64,000 bases of DNA, taken from the NCBI GenBank assembly GCA_020650975.1, contig JAIPMN010016776.1:1-64000 (forward strand), in the 5' to 3' direction. This document shows positions 55,501 through 61,234 of this stretch, piece after piece (positions within the stretch are counted from its first letter, which is position 1; every line of letters begins with the position of its first letter). This DNA is from Apostichopus californicus. Its lineage: Eukaryota > Echinodermata > Holothuroidea > Aspidochirotida > Stichopodidae. Position numbers and translations under genes: made by a program. Below the pieces are notes generated by a model. That model worked only from the letters and a program-made list of their open reading frames with translations, made no database searches and was not told the origin of the DNA.

Positions 55501-55937
55501 CTGTCCCATTTTGTGATGCTTAGTAGTCGCACCCTATACCTATCACAAACTCTGTGATGCATTTTTTCTCTCAAATCAAACATGATCTACAAAACAAGAA
55601 GAAATTTAAGTCAATTATGTAACCTTGTAGCTGCATGATACAGTAGATACATGTATCGAAGCAGAAATATGAATGTTTATGAATATGAATGTTTCCCTAC
55701 CTCTCCATCCTCCAAGGGTACAATGTCTGAGTAATCAGAGGTGCAAACAACATCGTTATCATTTATTATGTCTGTTATAGATTCCATCCCAAAGATTTCT
55801 TGACATTCACTCTCCGATTCCGCAAAGTACTGCCATGCCTCGTACGTGTCCCCGTAGTCACGTGACCGCTCCAAGATCCATTGTCCTGGCCGTGGGGAGT
55901 TTGCACTCTTGATAATGATGTAGGCAACGTGATAGAG
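1250..55937 (-). CDS. LAMA5: Laminin subunit alpha, alpha-5 type (partial, 46 coding exons)
   Basis: Secreted basement-membrane chain that assembles with a beta and a gamma chain. Coding exons in transcript order: 55701-55937, 50767-50937, 49926-50133, 48737-48946, 46778-46912, 42369-42506, 37292-37429, 36473-36607, 34890-35024, 34052-34260, 33439-33591, 32721-32826, 31474-31573, 30616-30772, 29509-29635, 28356-28501, 28091-28185, 27400-27571, 26380-26540, 25357-25468, 24533-24618, 23125-23263, 22697-22823, 22052-22200, 21481-21596, 18568-18776, 17404-17534, 16637-16704, 16104-16248, 14957-15097, 14624-14776, 13714-13827, 13100-13183, 12274-12395, 11370-11478, 10583-10696, 9874-10004, 8628-8711, 8120-8334, 7476-7576, 6652-6832, 6046-6174, 4421-4572, 2944-3054, 1827-1938, 1250-1399. 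Phases agree at all 45 junctions and no stop is present. Donors are mostly GTAAGT or GTGAGT; exons 11 and 14 use GTTTGT. The alpha-5 assignment rests on domain IVb and on the LE count. The start codon, signal peptide, rest of the coiled coil and LG domains are outside the window. Invertebrates often have one alpha-3/5-type chain, so the vertebrate symbol means class, not strict orthology. Confidence 0.97.
1400..2943. other. Introns around exon 45, no further feature seen
   Basis: Apart from exon 45 (1827-1938), 1400-1826 and 1939-2943 are AT-rich intron. They hold a G-run near 1653-1680 and open frames of about 65-130 codons that look random or overlap exon 45. No transposon or RNA gene is recognised. 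Confidence 0.7.
3175..3945. repeat. 55-bp minisatellite
   Basis: About 14 direct copies of a 54-55 bp unit containing GTGCATCTCTAGTAGGCCAT and GGGATTAGTGGGATCACCTC, in the intron between exons 43 and 44. Units alternate between a TAGTAGGCCATGG and a TAGAAGGCTATGG form, suggesting higher-order spread of variants. Confidence 0.95.
4641..5350. repeat. 32-33 bp minisatellite with PstI-like core
   Basis: About 21 copies of a unit containing AACCTGCAGGACAGACAATC and TATGAGTGAATT, beginning about 70 bp beyond the acceptor side of exon 43. The rest of the intron, 5351-6045, holds C-runs near 5700-5720 and no recognisable feature. Confidence 0.95.
6046..10696 (-). CDS. LAMA5: LE16b to LE22: exons 36-42
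   Basis: Exons 10583-10696, 9874-10004, 8628-8711, 8120-8334, 7476-7576, 6652-6832 and 6046-6174. They encode the end of LE16b ([14 protein letters not shown]), LE17 ([10 protein letters not shown]), LE18 ([10 protein letters not shown], spread over three exons), LE19 ([16 protein letters not shown]), LE20 ([11 protein letters not shown]), LE21 ([12 protein letters not shown]) and LE22 ([16 protein letters not shown]). LE22 is the short form that in alpha-5 chains directly precedes the coiled coil. The number of LE repeats after L4 is the same as I recall for vertebrate alpha-5. Exon 39 (215 bp) is the largest of this group and covers the end of LE18 and most of LE19. Confidence 0.95.
7306..7413. 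repeat. Short tandem duplication (69 bp period)
   Basis: The segment starting GATCACAATAAACTAACATA at 7306 recurs at 7375. An 18-bp motif, CACCTTGACAATGATCAC, is itself doubled between them. Intronic, 62 bp from the donor of exon 40. Confidence 0.85.
8739..8967. repeat. Tandem duplication, 114 bp period
   Basis: Two close copies beginning GGTCAAAACA at 8739 and 8853, both containing GAGAGACAGACTGTACTGGT and ending AGTCATAAGGATAAATAAT. Intronic, 27 bp beyond the acceptor side of exon 38. Confidence 0.9.
9253..9706. repeat. 72-bp minisatellite with a hairpin in every unit
   Basis: About six copies of a 70-72 bp unit. Each contains the near-perfect stem GTGAGTACAGACT / AGTCTGTCTCAC around the loop CACTTCA, followed by ACCTGTTGAACTTTGCTAG. 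Lies in the intron between exons 37 and 38. Confidence 0.95.
10163..10505 (-). mobile_element. 5'-truncated LINE (C-terminal end of reverse transcriptase ORF)
   Basis: The minus-strand frame 10221-10493 reads like the last ~80 residues of a non-LTR retrotransposon ORF2: [20 protein letters not shown], then [20 protein letters not shown] and a short FKSLLKT helix. A short 3' UTR ends in GGCGCTATATAAGTCTC and a TTATTAT tail at 10163. Only the 3' ~340 bp is present, as usual for LINE insertions. The clade (CR1, L2 or similar) cannot be fixed from this fragment. It sits in the intron between exons 36 and 37. Confidence 0.8.
11168..11360. repeat. 33-bp minisatellite next to exon 35
   Basis: About six units of the type ATCAAGCAGTGTTACAGCATG plus TATCGTTAATGG, with shorter CAAGCAGTGTTACAG units mixed in. 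The array ends about 10 bp before the donor of exon 35 (11364-11369). Confidence 0.9.
11370..14776 (-). CDS. LAMA5: Laminin IV type A (L4) domain and start of LE16b: exons 31-35
   Basis: Exons 14624-14776, 13714-13827, 13100-13183, 12274-12395 and 11370-11478. The L4 globule is inserted inside one LE repeat. It shows the expected order: [41 protein letters not shown], the [20 protein letters not shown] strand and a closing [17 protein letters not shown] that resumes LE16. The first four exons join in phase 0; exon 34 ends in phase 2. Spliced exon 33 ends in KLIE and exon 34 begins ENFQY, giving the conserved LxE-ENF junction. This argues that the exon-like stretch 12631-12779 between them is not part of the main mRNA. 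Confidence 0.95.
12004..12060. repeat. Dispersed repeat with CCTAGCAGGATC core, copy 1
   Basis: The segment AAGTTGGCCTGATGTTTCGA followed by TCCTAGCAGGATCTTCTTCA is nearly identical to 12911-12963 in the same orientation. It contains the palindrome GATCCTAGCAGGATC. Similar pieces occur at the ends of retroelements in many marine invertebrates, possibly Penelope-like, but no coding part is present here. Confidence 0.7.
12905..12965. repeat. Dispersed repeat with CCTAGCAGGATC core, copy 2
   Basis: Second copy of the element at 12004, same strand, 0.9 kb away, again followed by an A-rich stretch. The two copies flank exon 34 and could be fragments of one element family inserted twice. Confidence 0.7.
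14168..14420 (-). mobile_element. tRNA-derived SINE
   Basis: On the minus strand, 14302 down to 14233 is tRNA-like: box A AGCTCAGTTGGTAGAGCG, then the box B region GAGGTCACAGGTTGAATCC. The anticodon stem does not pair well, so this is not a working tRNA gene. Upstream minus-strand sequence (14303-14420) and a tail to about 14168 appear to belong to the same element. A second diverged copy of the tail motif (GAACAATGGAAAACTGACT) lies at 14487-14505. It sits in the intron between exons 31 and 32. Confidence 0.75.
14957..17534 (-). CDS. LAMA5: LE13 to LE16a: exons 27-30
   Basis: Exons 17404-17534 (LE13), 16637-16704 (LE14 first half, the smallest exon at 68 bp), 16104-16248 (LE14/LE15) and 14957-15097 (LE15 end and LE16a). 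LE13 has the compact start [15 protein letters not shown], matching the short CxC-G-xx-LC form of alpha-5 LE13. LE16a begins with [10 protein letters not shown], the hallmark of the half LE repeat that is interrupted by an L4 domain. These repeats link domain IVb to the L4 domain in the short arm. Exon phases 2/0, 0/2, 2/0 and 0/0 all join without conflict. Confidence 0.95.
15098..16103. other. Intron between exons 29 and 30, nothing recognised
   Basis: One kilobase of intron with overlapping open frames near 15357-15625 that have no recognisable protein features. No repeat unit was seen. Confidence 0.6.
16705..17403. other. Intron between exons 27 and 28, pyrimidine-rich patch
   Basis: Contains a C/T-rich stretch, about 17130-17320 (runs of C and CCCCCTTCC-type sequence), and nothing else recognised. 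The Pro/Ser-rich frame across it follows from composition. Confidence 0.6.
18170..18432 (+). mobile_element. LINE or SINE 3' end (non-coding)
   Basis: T-rich sequence followed by GTATTTGGCGCTATATTAAG and a TTATTATTAA tail. This is the same type of terminus as the LINE at 10163, in the opposite orientation. No coding part is visible, so assignment is by the terminal motif only. Confidence 0.45.
18568..30772 (-). CDS. LAMA5: Domain IVb of alpha-5-type laminin plus LE12: exons 14-26
   Basis: Exons 30616-30772, 29509-29635, 28356-28501, 28091-28185, 27400-27571, 26380-26540, 25357-25468, 24533-24618, 23125-23263, 22697-22823, 22052-22200, 21481-21596 and 18568-18776. This long globular region lies between LEa and the next LE repeats and, as a full-length block, is specific to alpha-5/LanA-type chains. 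Matches to known alpha-5 include [13 protein letters not shown], the repeated beta-sandwich signature [10 protein letters not shown] and [22 protein letters not shown], and [12 protein letters not shown]. The two GEYVFVV segments suggest an internal duplication of the domain (inference). Exon 26 ends the domain ([11 protein letters not shown]) and encodes all of LE12 ([13 protein letters not shown] onward). For exon 22 a donor at 23124 (GTGAGT) was chosen. A weaker in-phase GTGAGG lies about 33 bp further 5' in the transcript and would shorten the exon by 11 codons. Confidence 0.93.
18755..19078. repeat. 54-bp tandem array duplicating the acceptor of exon 26
   Basis: Six copies of a 54-bp unit starting at 18755, 18809, 18863, 18917, 18971 and 19025. 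Each contains the last part of the intron with its polypyrimidine stretch and AG, plus the first 22 bp of exon 26 (minus-strand GGCCAGCTCACCTGACCTGT). Only the copy at 18755 is joined to the rest of the exon. Five decoy 3' splice sites therefore precede the real one in the transcript. Confidence 0.95.
19079..21480. other. Intron between exons 25 and 26, no further element recognised
   Basis: AT-rich intron after the 54-bp array, with a G-rich patch at 19480-19530 and another near 20160-20215. Open frames at 20220-20492 and 20639-20906 are AT-rich and show no known domain. Confidence 0.6.
23512..23951. mobile_element. MITE-like element with imperfect terminal inverted repeats
   Basis: About 440 bp whose ends are inverted copies: CATGAAACGACAAAATCGTC on the left and, read on the minus strand, CATTTGAACGACATGATTTT on the right. 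The interior is packed with CG-containing CACGAC and GTCGTG words unlike the surrounding AT-rich intron. No transposase is present. The superfamily is unknown and no target duplication was established. Confidence 0.65.
25588..25850. repeat. Three-copy 84-bp tandem repeat
   Basis: Units start at 25588, 25672 and 25756, each with TTGCATCAGATCTGGTT and TTACACATTATGGAATATG. The unit length is a multiple of three, so plus-strand frames stay open across it. That is a property of the repeat, not evidence of a gene. Confidence 0.95.
26850..27395. repeat. 132-bp tandem array abutting the donor of exon 18
   Basis: About four copies with a 129-132 bp period (GTCGATAGAGCTGG at 26949 and 27081, variants at 27213 and 27342). 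Units carry AACTTACCTGG-type sequence, which on the minus strand is the consensus donor CCAG/GTAAGTT. The array runs into the genuine donor at 27394-27399. Confidence 0.9.
27503..27698. repeat. 98-bp tandem duplication of the exon 18 acceptor edge
   Basis: Copies 27503-27600 and 27601-27698. The first contains the real acceptor of exon 18 (exon end 27571) and its first 69 bases. The second repeats these exon bases with about five or six substitutions and the whole acceptor (27669). The copy has no donor, and its continuation meets an in-frame stop. Confidence 0.93.
28527..28687. repeat. 25-bp minisatellite
   Basis: About six copies of AACAGAAATAGAAATAGAAT plus TGCAT, beginning about 25 bp beyond the acceptor side of exon 16 and running up to the SINE at 28688. 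Confidence 0.95.
28688..28942 (+). mobile_element. tRNA-derived SINE with tRNA-like head intact
   Basis: The head GGGAGTGTTAGCTCAGTGGT carries box A; box B is GAGTTCGAGTC near 28740. The head's first bases GGAGTG pair with CACTCC at its 3' end as an acceptor stem would. The body contains ATGGACGTTAAAATATC and GATGGCTTCTTCGCGAG, and the element ends in an ATACATAC-type tail. It lies in the intron between exons 15 and 16. It is directly abutted by the 25-bp array, so the insertion site may have been inside that array. Confidence 0.8.
30040..30285 (+). mobile_element. 5'-truncated CR1-like LINE 3' end
   Basis: A plus-strand frame reading [19 protein letters not shown], then [11 protein letters not shown] and a stop at 30174 matches the C-terminal end of CR1/Jockey-type ORF2. 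A 3' UTR with CCTAGATGGGGACTTGAGTG and a CTAAACTAAACTTAA tail follows. Only about 0.25 kb remains. It differs in sequence and tail from the LINE at 10163, so two LINE families are represented. Confidence 0.75.
30300..30400. repeat. Short degenerate 12-bp repeat
   Basis: About eight units resembling CACAGATTAACA or CACAGACTTACA, directly after the LINE tail. May be an expanded target or tail sequence. Confidence 0.7.
31188..31545. repeat. ~180-bp tandem duplication of the LE11 exon (exon 13) donor part
   Basis: Two copies, roughly 31188-31368 and 31369-31545. Both contain most of exon 13 with its GTGAGT donor, plus a C-run and CA-rich tract. The real exon is 31474-31573. The copy covers about 31290-31372, keeps the reading frame of [15 protein letters not shown], but lacks the first ~15 exon bases and a normal acceptor. 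Confidence 0.93.
31474..48946 (-). CDS. LAMA5: LEa region: laminin EGF-like repeats LE2 to LE11, exons 4-13
   Basis: Exons 48737-48946 (LE2), 46778-46912 (LE3), 42369-42506 (LE4), 37292-37429 (LE5), 36473-36607 (LE6), 34890-35024 (LE7), 34052-34260 (LE8 and first part of LE9), 33439-33591 (LE9/LE10), 32721-32826 (LE10 end), 31474-31573 (LE11). LE3 to LE7 are one repeat per exon, 135 or 138 bp each, all phase 1-1, the classic module-exon match. LE8 to LE11 instead split repeats between exons. LE2 carries the [18 protein letters not shown] segment that is nearly invariant in alpha-5/3 chains. The repeats form the rigid rod of the short arm. LE6 is one residue short between its sixth and seventh cysteines region (EGRCDTC instead of G-x-x-C-D-x-C spacing). 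LE11 stops after GRNCAQ and runs directly into domain IVb. Confidence 0.96.
32345..32730. repeat. 50-bp array duplicating the exon 12 donor edge
   Basis: About eight units of ACATATCCATTGATCCATCT, ACCTACCTACACATCCAACA and TCAGGGTATA with a 50-bp period. The last contains the true exon 12 end at 32721. Units near 32671 and the others carry donor-like GTAGGTAAGT or GTAGGTAGGT on the minus strand. Confidence 0.93.
33690..34085. repeat. Degenerate ~91-101 bp repeats reaching the exon 10 donor
   Basis: CAGTACATCACATTCAAGCA recurs at 33728 and 33819. The segment 33895-33985 is a diverged version of 33996-34085, which spans the end of exon 10 (TTTGCCCACATCTCCCTGTG versus TTGCTCATATCTCCCTCT). Copies are more diverged than in the other exon-edge arrays, so this one may be older. 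Confidence 0.7.
34390..34875. repeat. C-rich minisatellite next to exon 9
   Basis: Twelve or so related units of about 40-45 bp built from CTGGCCCACCATCATCC, CTGGGCCACCCCTATCC and CTAACTC. It ends about 9 bp before the donor of exon 9. Proline-rich plus-strand frames across it come from the repeat. Confidence 0.95.
35560..36470. repeat. ~42-bp array leading into the exon 8 donor
   Basis: More than 15 units such as TTACCTATATATTCAGAGTG followed by TTACCTACATACATGATGAA. The last, diverged unit (ATTCAGAGAGTTTCTTACAT) supplies the real exon 8 donor at 36467-36472. On the minus strand nearly every unit contains TAGGTAAGG and TAGGTAACA, i.e. donor-like sequences. Confidence 0.93.
37204..37284. repeat. 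11-12 bp minisatellite at the exon 7 donor
   Basis: Seven units of CATGGGAAGGA type, ending a few bases before the donor of exon 7 at 37286-37291. Confidence 0.95.
37600..37905. repeat. Degenerate minisatellite
   Basis: Repeated AACACCAGACAACACCAAGA, TGGTGTGGAAACTAAAGTCT and CATAAC segments in two interleaved lengths of about 40 and 60 bp. Confidence 0.85.
38715..39415. repeat. ~53-bp minisatellite
   Basis: About 13 units containing ATGTATCCACATGTTTTGAT, AATATACACTCTTACATATC and ACCATGGATATAG, with some shortened units. Confidence 0.93.
40095..41045. repeat. ~31-bp minisatellite, about 28 copies
   Basis: Units of AGTCTTTGGAGGGACTGGAT plus AAATTAGAAAG, varying from about 25 to 34 bp. The longest tandem array wholly inside an intron here. 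Confidence 0.95.
41765..42200. repeat. Degenerate G-rich minisatellite
   Basis: Many diverged units of about 30 bp such as GGGGGCATATGAGAGGGTAA and TGAGGGGG. A G-rich plus strand spans about 435 bp. Confidence 0.85.
42507..46777. other. Intron between exons 5 and 6, little recognised
   Basis: A 4.3-kb AT-rich intron without clear tandem arrays. GC-richer patches at 43300-43800 and 45290-45440 look like old inserted sequence but have no readable protein or terminal repeats, so no family is assigned. Confidence 0.6.
46998..47399 (-). mobile_element. MITE-like repeat, copy B (inverted relative to copy A)
   Basis: A 402-bp element bounded by the exact 9-bp inverted repeat AAAGTCTCA (46998-47006) and TGAGACTTT (47391-47399). 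Read on the minus strand it aligns through nearly its whole length with 56389-56780, sharing segments such as AACACTGTTTTATGCAATTT, TTGTTTACAT and TTTCATCAGCAAACAG. It has no coding capacity. Intronic, 85 bp above exon 5. Confidence 0.85.
47945..48520. repeat. 81-bp minisatellite
   Basis: About six and a half copies with an 81-bp period (CAGTTCTGCCTG at 48021, 48102, 48183 and onward), each with AACAGACCTAACCCAACAG and TTGTAGGTCTGCATATAATA. Between exons 4 and 5. Confidence 0.95.
49464..49839. mobile_element. hAT-type MITE with perfect 8-bp target duplication
   Basis: A 376-bp element starting CAGTGGCGGAGCTAGGGG and ending GGACGCTCCGCCACTG, i.e. terminal inverted repeats of CAGTGGCGGAGC. It is flanked on both sides by GGCAAAAG (49456-49463 and 49840-49847). 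The CAGTGGCG terminus and 8-bp duplication are typical of hAT elements. No transposase is present. An internal palindromic G13/C8 tract (GGGGGGCATTCGCCCCC) lies just inside the right end. The intact target duplication points to a fairly recent insertion. Confidence 0.93.
49926..55937 (-). CDS. LAMA5: LN (laminin N-terminal) domain, C-terminal half, and LE1: exons 1-3
   Basis: Exons 55701-55937, 50767-50937 and 49926-50133 (phases 0, 0, then ending in phase 1). The LN domain mediates laminin polymerisation by binding LN domains of other chains. Diagnostic strings are [32 protein letters not shown] and [14 protein letters not shown], all characteristic of alpha-chain LN domains. Exon 3 then encodes LE1, with the [14 protein letters not shown] segment typical of the first LE repeat. 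The first 110-120 residues of the LN domain, containing the zone with the first conserved cysteines, are not visible between 55938 and 64000, so at least one further exon lies upstream. The intron between exons 1 and 2 is 4.8 kb. A hAT-type MITE ends 78 bp below exon 3. Confidence 0.96.
50938..55700. other. Intron between exons 1 and 2, no element recognised
   Basis: 4.8 kb of AT-rich sequence with C-runs near 52245, 53548-53585 and 54770-54800. The open frame 54108-54437 has no known domain and lacks supporting signals. No repeats of note. Confidence 0.6.
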
Positions 55938-56388
55938 CTGTAAGAGACACAAAAAAACAGGAATTAATCTTTACTTTTCCAGCATTTTCACCAATTGGAA
56001 ATCAATTTATGCGATATTCCTCTTTATGAGACTACAGCCAGGGTTTTCCTTACACAAATGAAAGCTAATTCATCCTTTCACTTGGAAAACTTTCATTCTA
56101 TAAACACTTTCCATGTACATGCAGTACAACTAATGAAATACTATCACTAGGAGGCCTGTGAAAACTTTAATTAGACTTTACTCAAATATTTTATATTCAA
56201 GTATATTATGCTTATCTTTATCAACGAAAAATAAACATTGTAATAAAATAGAGGAAAGCCATAAAAATACCAAGCATATGGCTTGAGTTTAGGATTTATA
56301 TGTCAGGCTTCTTCAAGTCTTCAATATGTACTGGAGGATCTGTTGAAACTCTCATAAATTTCTGCCAAATGGTAAAAAGATGTGTCTG

Positions 56389-56780
56389 AAGGTCTCAGTA
56401 TTTGTTTGCCAAACATAAACTTTGACCGTTCCAGCTTACCGCACTAAACGCTCAGTGCAAATAACACTGTTTTATGCAATTTTCATATCGATTGAAAAAA
56501 AAATGGATAATCATTTAAGAGTTTAGGATTGTGTTAAAATCTTGATCGGACCGCATATGAGTAGACTATATTGTTTACATAATTGTGTACTGATCATGAT
56601 GATAAGGGCACTGTAGATCGTTCCGCTGTAAGTGCAACAGAAAATGAATTTCTTTCTTTCGATTGCGACAGCATATCTCCATTAAACCCACCTGGTCAGA
56701 GTGCATGTAGAACATGAATCTATTTCGGAATATTGTTTTTTTTACGAAATTCATCAGCAAACAGTTATTAATTGAGAATT
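56389..56780 (+). mobile_element. MITE-like repeat, copy A
   Basis: A 392-bp element aligning in opposite orientation with 46998-47399. Its ends, AAGGTCTCA at 56389 and TTGAGAATT at 56772, are degraded versions of copy B's inverted repeats. Substitutions and small gaps are scattered, suggesting that both copies are old. Confidence 0.83.
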
Positions 56781-58879
56781 AAAGGTAATTGTCTGTTCGA
56801 ATCTAGTTCATCACTATATACCTCTATCACATTAGTAGCCTTGTGTAGGCCAACAGGTATGGACAGGGTTCCTTCACCATTTGAATAGAAAAATCCAGGG
56901 AATAATTTTGCTGCTCAAATTTGGCATCTGCAGTTTTGATAGCTCCGAACTTTGTCTCTTATTGTACAATAATAATAGTTTCTTTGTACCAACCGCTACA
57001 CATCTATGCATTTTTTTATAGTAATTTGCTCATTTTGGCATCCCAGGTTTTATGATATGACTGGTACCCAGATAAATTACATTCCCTGTTCCCTGTTTTT
57101 TTTTCCTTTGGGGTGTCCAGTCTGCAAGCTCCTAATTTCTTTGCTCTGCTGAGAGCTGCCTCTGATCAGAATTATTGCTCTTCAAGGTCAGTTTGCAGTA
57201 AGTAGCCAGGACAGAAATATGGGAGGCTGAGGTCACAGAGATCAATTCTAGTGATGAAAGTTTGATTGATTTGGTTAAAAGGCTCCACTTTACAGGACTG
57301 CAGGAGGGTAATTGAAAAAGGTCAACACCAAAGATGACATTCTCCAAATGGACAAGCAGCCTCCAGCAGTTTATTTCTGTTCTGGAGAAAGTTTTAAATG
57401 CAGTTATTTGGTAAGGTGGAGATGGATGGGATTAGATGGCAGCGAACTGACATAGGAAGATCTCCTACGGCCACCCCCACCCTCCCCCACCTCCCATTCG
57501 ATGCATAGATAACCTTGTTCACATGTGGCAGATTTAGTCTGCCTAATGAACTGCAATATTAATGGATATATTTTTAACAACAATTTGAAGTCAAACATGG
57601 GACAAAATCAACATATAAAGATAACCATGGACAACACCCAAGAACAGAAATTTGTAAACTAATTTTAGTGCCAAATTTAAAGTTTTGGCAACCTGATGAC
57701 TTTTGAAGTAAACACTGGTATACATGTGTTTACTTTCAATATGAACAAACTAAATGCCAACATGTTCCAAGCACAGGTATGAACCTGTGCCTGGAACTCT
57801 ATGCATCACCATGGCAACCCTCTGTACCAAGTCATCCATGGATTTGACCTATGCAAGGATCCTCTTATAACAGAAGCTCCCTAACCAATGGCAGCCGAGC
57901 ATACTGTAGCATTCAATGTGCAGATGTTTGTACCCCAATCTTATAGGCAACACTAGTACACTGGTATATTGCACAGCATGCCAATCTTACCAGAGAATGT
58001 TTGGAATTTTTTTGTACCTCCCTCCCTATGATTGGCTAAGATCTGCTTATATTTTACAGTATCCCATGCATTTACAGTACAGCAGCCTTGTTCACCACAC
58101 CACAGACATGTAACACCAAGAAATGAAATGAGAAGAAATCAACTCAAACTCATTATGTAATTTAGAATCTGGATGCTACATGGTGCATCTATGTACAATT
58201 CAAAACTCTCTCTGTTCCATTTGTGTTCTCCTCGGGTACAGTGTTTCTCTACCAGTTGCCAATCCCTCTAGATGTGATCTTACAGTATATTATCCATGAA
58301 ACTCACTCCCTATACTCTCTCTTCAGCTCTGGGCATCTGAGTGAATTTATCAAAACTAATTCTGAGATCAGATCCAGAGCTCCCAACTGACCCGCATTTC
58401 GCGGGTTGGACCCGCATTCTAACACCCAAACCCGCATTGTAATTGTCAAGTATACATAATAAAAATTGCATCAAATTTTGACTTAGCAACCATCATTTCT
58501 TTAGCATTTAGCATAATAGAGTATAAAACCTCCTTTACAGCATCATTTGAACCTCAAATTAGCCTATATTTCTTTTCATTGGGCGAGCAGCGAACATTTT
58601 CATGCCATGGGAAAGAATGAATTATCGCCTACTATTCAATTTATTGATGTTACACACGAAAATGCATATTTCTCAGAAAATTTTGGATGACAAAAGCCTT
58701 TCTAAGTGCCACCATTTTACATGTAGGCATCACCAGTATTCCAAAAAAATTCAAAAGGGGAGGGGGACACCCCCTCCCCTTATACCCCTCCCCCAAGACG
58801 GCGATTCGTGGCATGTACCTGCATTTGCCTTCTCAATAGTTGGAGCTATGCAGATCTATCTGTGATTAGCTCTTTTAAA

Positions 58880-59121
58880 TTTACTTAAAACTCACTTTTT
58901 TCTCTTGTTGGTAGAATTTCACTGTAAATCTATATTATTTTAAAAAATTATTCTTTCATATATAAAATATATTTTTTTATATTAATATTTAAGCTGCGTC
59001 AATTTTATTCTTCATATTCATATTTTAAGGGTTTTGTAATTTTGTTGCCATTGTTAAGCGCTCTTGAACATGCTTAAGCATGAAAAGAGCGCTATATAAA
59101 TTTGGTATATATAATAATAAT
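58880..59121 (+). mobile_element. LINE/SINE 3' end (non-coding)
   Basis: Ends AAGCGCTCTTGAACATGCTT, then AGAGCGCTATATAAATTTGG and an AATAATAAT tail. Includes an internal hairpin (GCGCTCTT...AAGAGCGC). Non-coding; assigned by terminus only. Confidence 0.5.
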
Positions 59122-59126
59122 CTCCA

Positions 59127-59290
59127 TTGCCTCTCTTCACCCAGGTGTATATATGGGATAACCTGTCAGTTGGGCGCTGTTTAGCTGCTGCCATGTGGAG
59201 GGATTTGTCTCTATGTTTGACAGGTTATCGTTGACCAGGGTAATATTGTTATGCGTCTCGAACACCTTTATTGGTGGATATGTCTGCGCT
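59127..59290 (-). repeat. Dispersed repeat sharing CACCTGGGTGAAGAGAGGC, copy 1
   Basis: On the minus strand the sequence TATACACCTGGGTGAAGAGA matches 63230-63249 exactly, and the flanking GCAATGGAG is also shared. It abuts the LINE-type tail ending at 59121. Extent toward 59290 is a guess. Confidence 0.55.
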
Positions 59291-61234
59291 TTAAAAATCC
59301 TCAATATTATCAGTAAACAAAGACATGACATGATCTTAAAAGTGTTGACAGTTAACATTTGAATTATTAATTTGCTCAATCTTTGTGAAAGAAACAATAT
59401 GTGGTGACAAAAATACCTTGTTATGATTGTATTATGATTACTACCTAATATTGCCAGAAATGACCTTGAGTTGTTTAGTATCTTCCAGTGGTCGGATTCC
59501 TAACTGAATGCGCGATGCAACACCCCTGTTTTCAAAAATGTGCAGATAACCTTGTTTTTTTTTATGAATACAAAACAGAGAACATTCTAAGAGAAGCTTA
59601 AAAAGATTCCAAACTCTTCACAACATTACAAGTTTCATTAATTACAAACGTTAGTGTAAGCTTCCTAAGCTACATAAGCTAACTATCCAGCAAGAATAAA
59701 TTTATCAGGAATAAGTTTGTCTAAGTATCTTGGTCCAGGATCTTCAGTTTCAGGATCTTTCCTAATCTAGATCAAATGGAATGAGAAGCAGCCTAACATG
59801 TAATAGAACAGCACTCAGTTTAAGAGCACTAGCCTTCTCACTGCACAACTTATGAAAAGCAATGCCTTTATACATGTATGTGTAATTTTATATTCTATAT
59901 TCAGTTCAGTCTTCTTTGCTCAAATACATAGAATGCAGTCTATTATCAACTCTTTGATAATATTGACTGATGGCCTTCCTGGCTGTATCCCTCCCTACTG
60001 GCTGACAGGAGTCAACTTTACCACCCCTGGCTGACCCTTTGAAAGGATGGTGATCACAATATATTATACCTATTTGAGACCTCATTAATTGTACCCAAGG
60101 GATTAATTTGATCTTGACAAGAAAGAGGATAAATCTATCACAGTCCCTTAAAACTTGGTGGACTCTTGGGAACTGGGTCACCAGCTACAACCTTATTAAA
60201 TGTCAAATATTAGGTAATCAATCTTGAATCTTAGAATACCAGCTCAAGACTAAGGAGTCCATTAATGACCTCCAGACACCTCTACATTCTTCCCGGCCAC
60301 CAAATTGATGGGTGAGAATGATAACCCAGCTTGCCTTACAGTGGAAATTACCAACTACCAAGTATTACAACATGCTGTAGGTAACCATACATACATACTG
60401 TACCATGTCCTTACTTTACTTCTATGTATTGTAAATTTTTGCAGCAAGAACTATATATAGATATTTGTATGGTATGTATAATCACACTATTCCATCATGT
60501 TTAAAATCAGAGTTTCACGCACACATTGAGTTCTTTTCACTGCGGCCGATCATCAGGCAACTGAATCTTGCAATGACCACTGTTTCCTTTCCGACAGTGA
60601 TGTCAGGGGGCTTCTTTGAACGGTTGCCATAACGACATTTGGATACAAATTTGCTACACTTGTTGATTGCGTTGTAGATTTTGACTGCTCTGCTTTTAAT
60701 ATGAAGTACTTTTCTTCCATACAGAGATTACACTGGTCGGAACTGCGCTATATATGTGTATTAGAGCGCTTTTTATATAGTTCACAAGACAGCTCCGCAA
60801 TCGCAAGTTTTTTAAAGTTCATGAGATGCTTAAAATTAATGATGGATTTGTGATCTGATAAATTCATCAGTTTATGATGGGGTTATTTCATTAGACTGAA
60901 CATTTCAACTGTCACTGCATACATATAATTTCTTTATGGCGCCTTCTGGGCAGAATTTCAGTGAGACCATGTGGATGCACAGATACACAGACACATTCAC
61001 ATGTACTGGTCTGTCATGTATAATATGCATTATTTGTACTTGGTTTTCTTTCATCTCATCGCCAATTCCCTAGTTTGCCTACCAAAAGCAACAAAAAAGT
61101 GACATCTAGAGCGTATTTGCATAAATAATAGAAAGTGGTGAAAACCTTATCAATATCGGTCAATTCCCTGTCCTTTACATTTAAAACCTGACATTCAAAT
61201 TGGAAATCTTGGTCCATGTTTGTTTTCAGCTACA

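Noticed and set aside
59137-59397. Minus-strand frame with a hydrophobic start resembling a signal peptide, considered as the missing first laminin exon
   Set aside because: No LN motif is present, and its end lies in a dispersed repeat shared with 63.2 kb.
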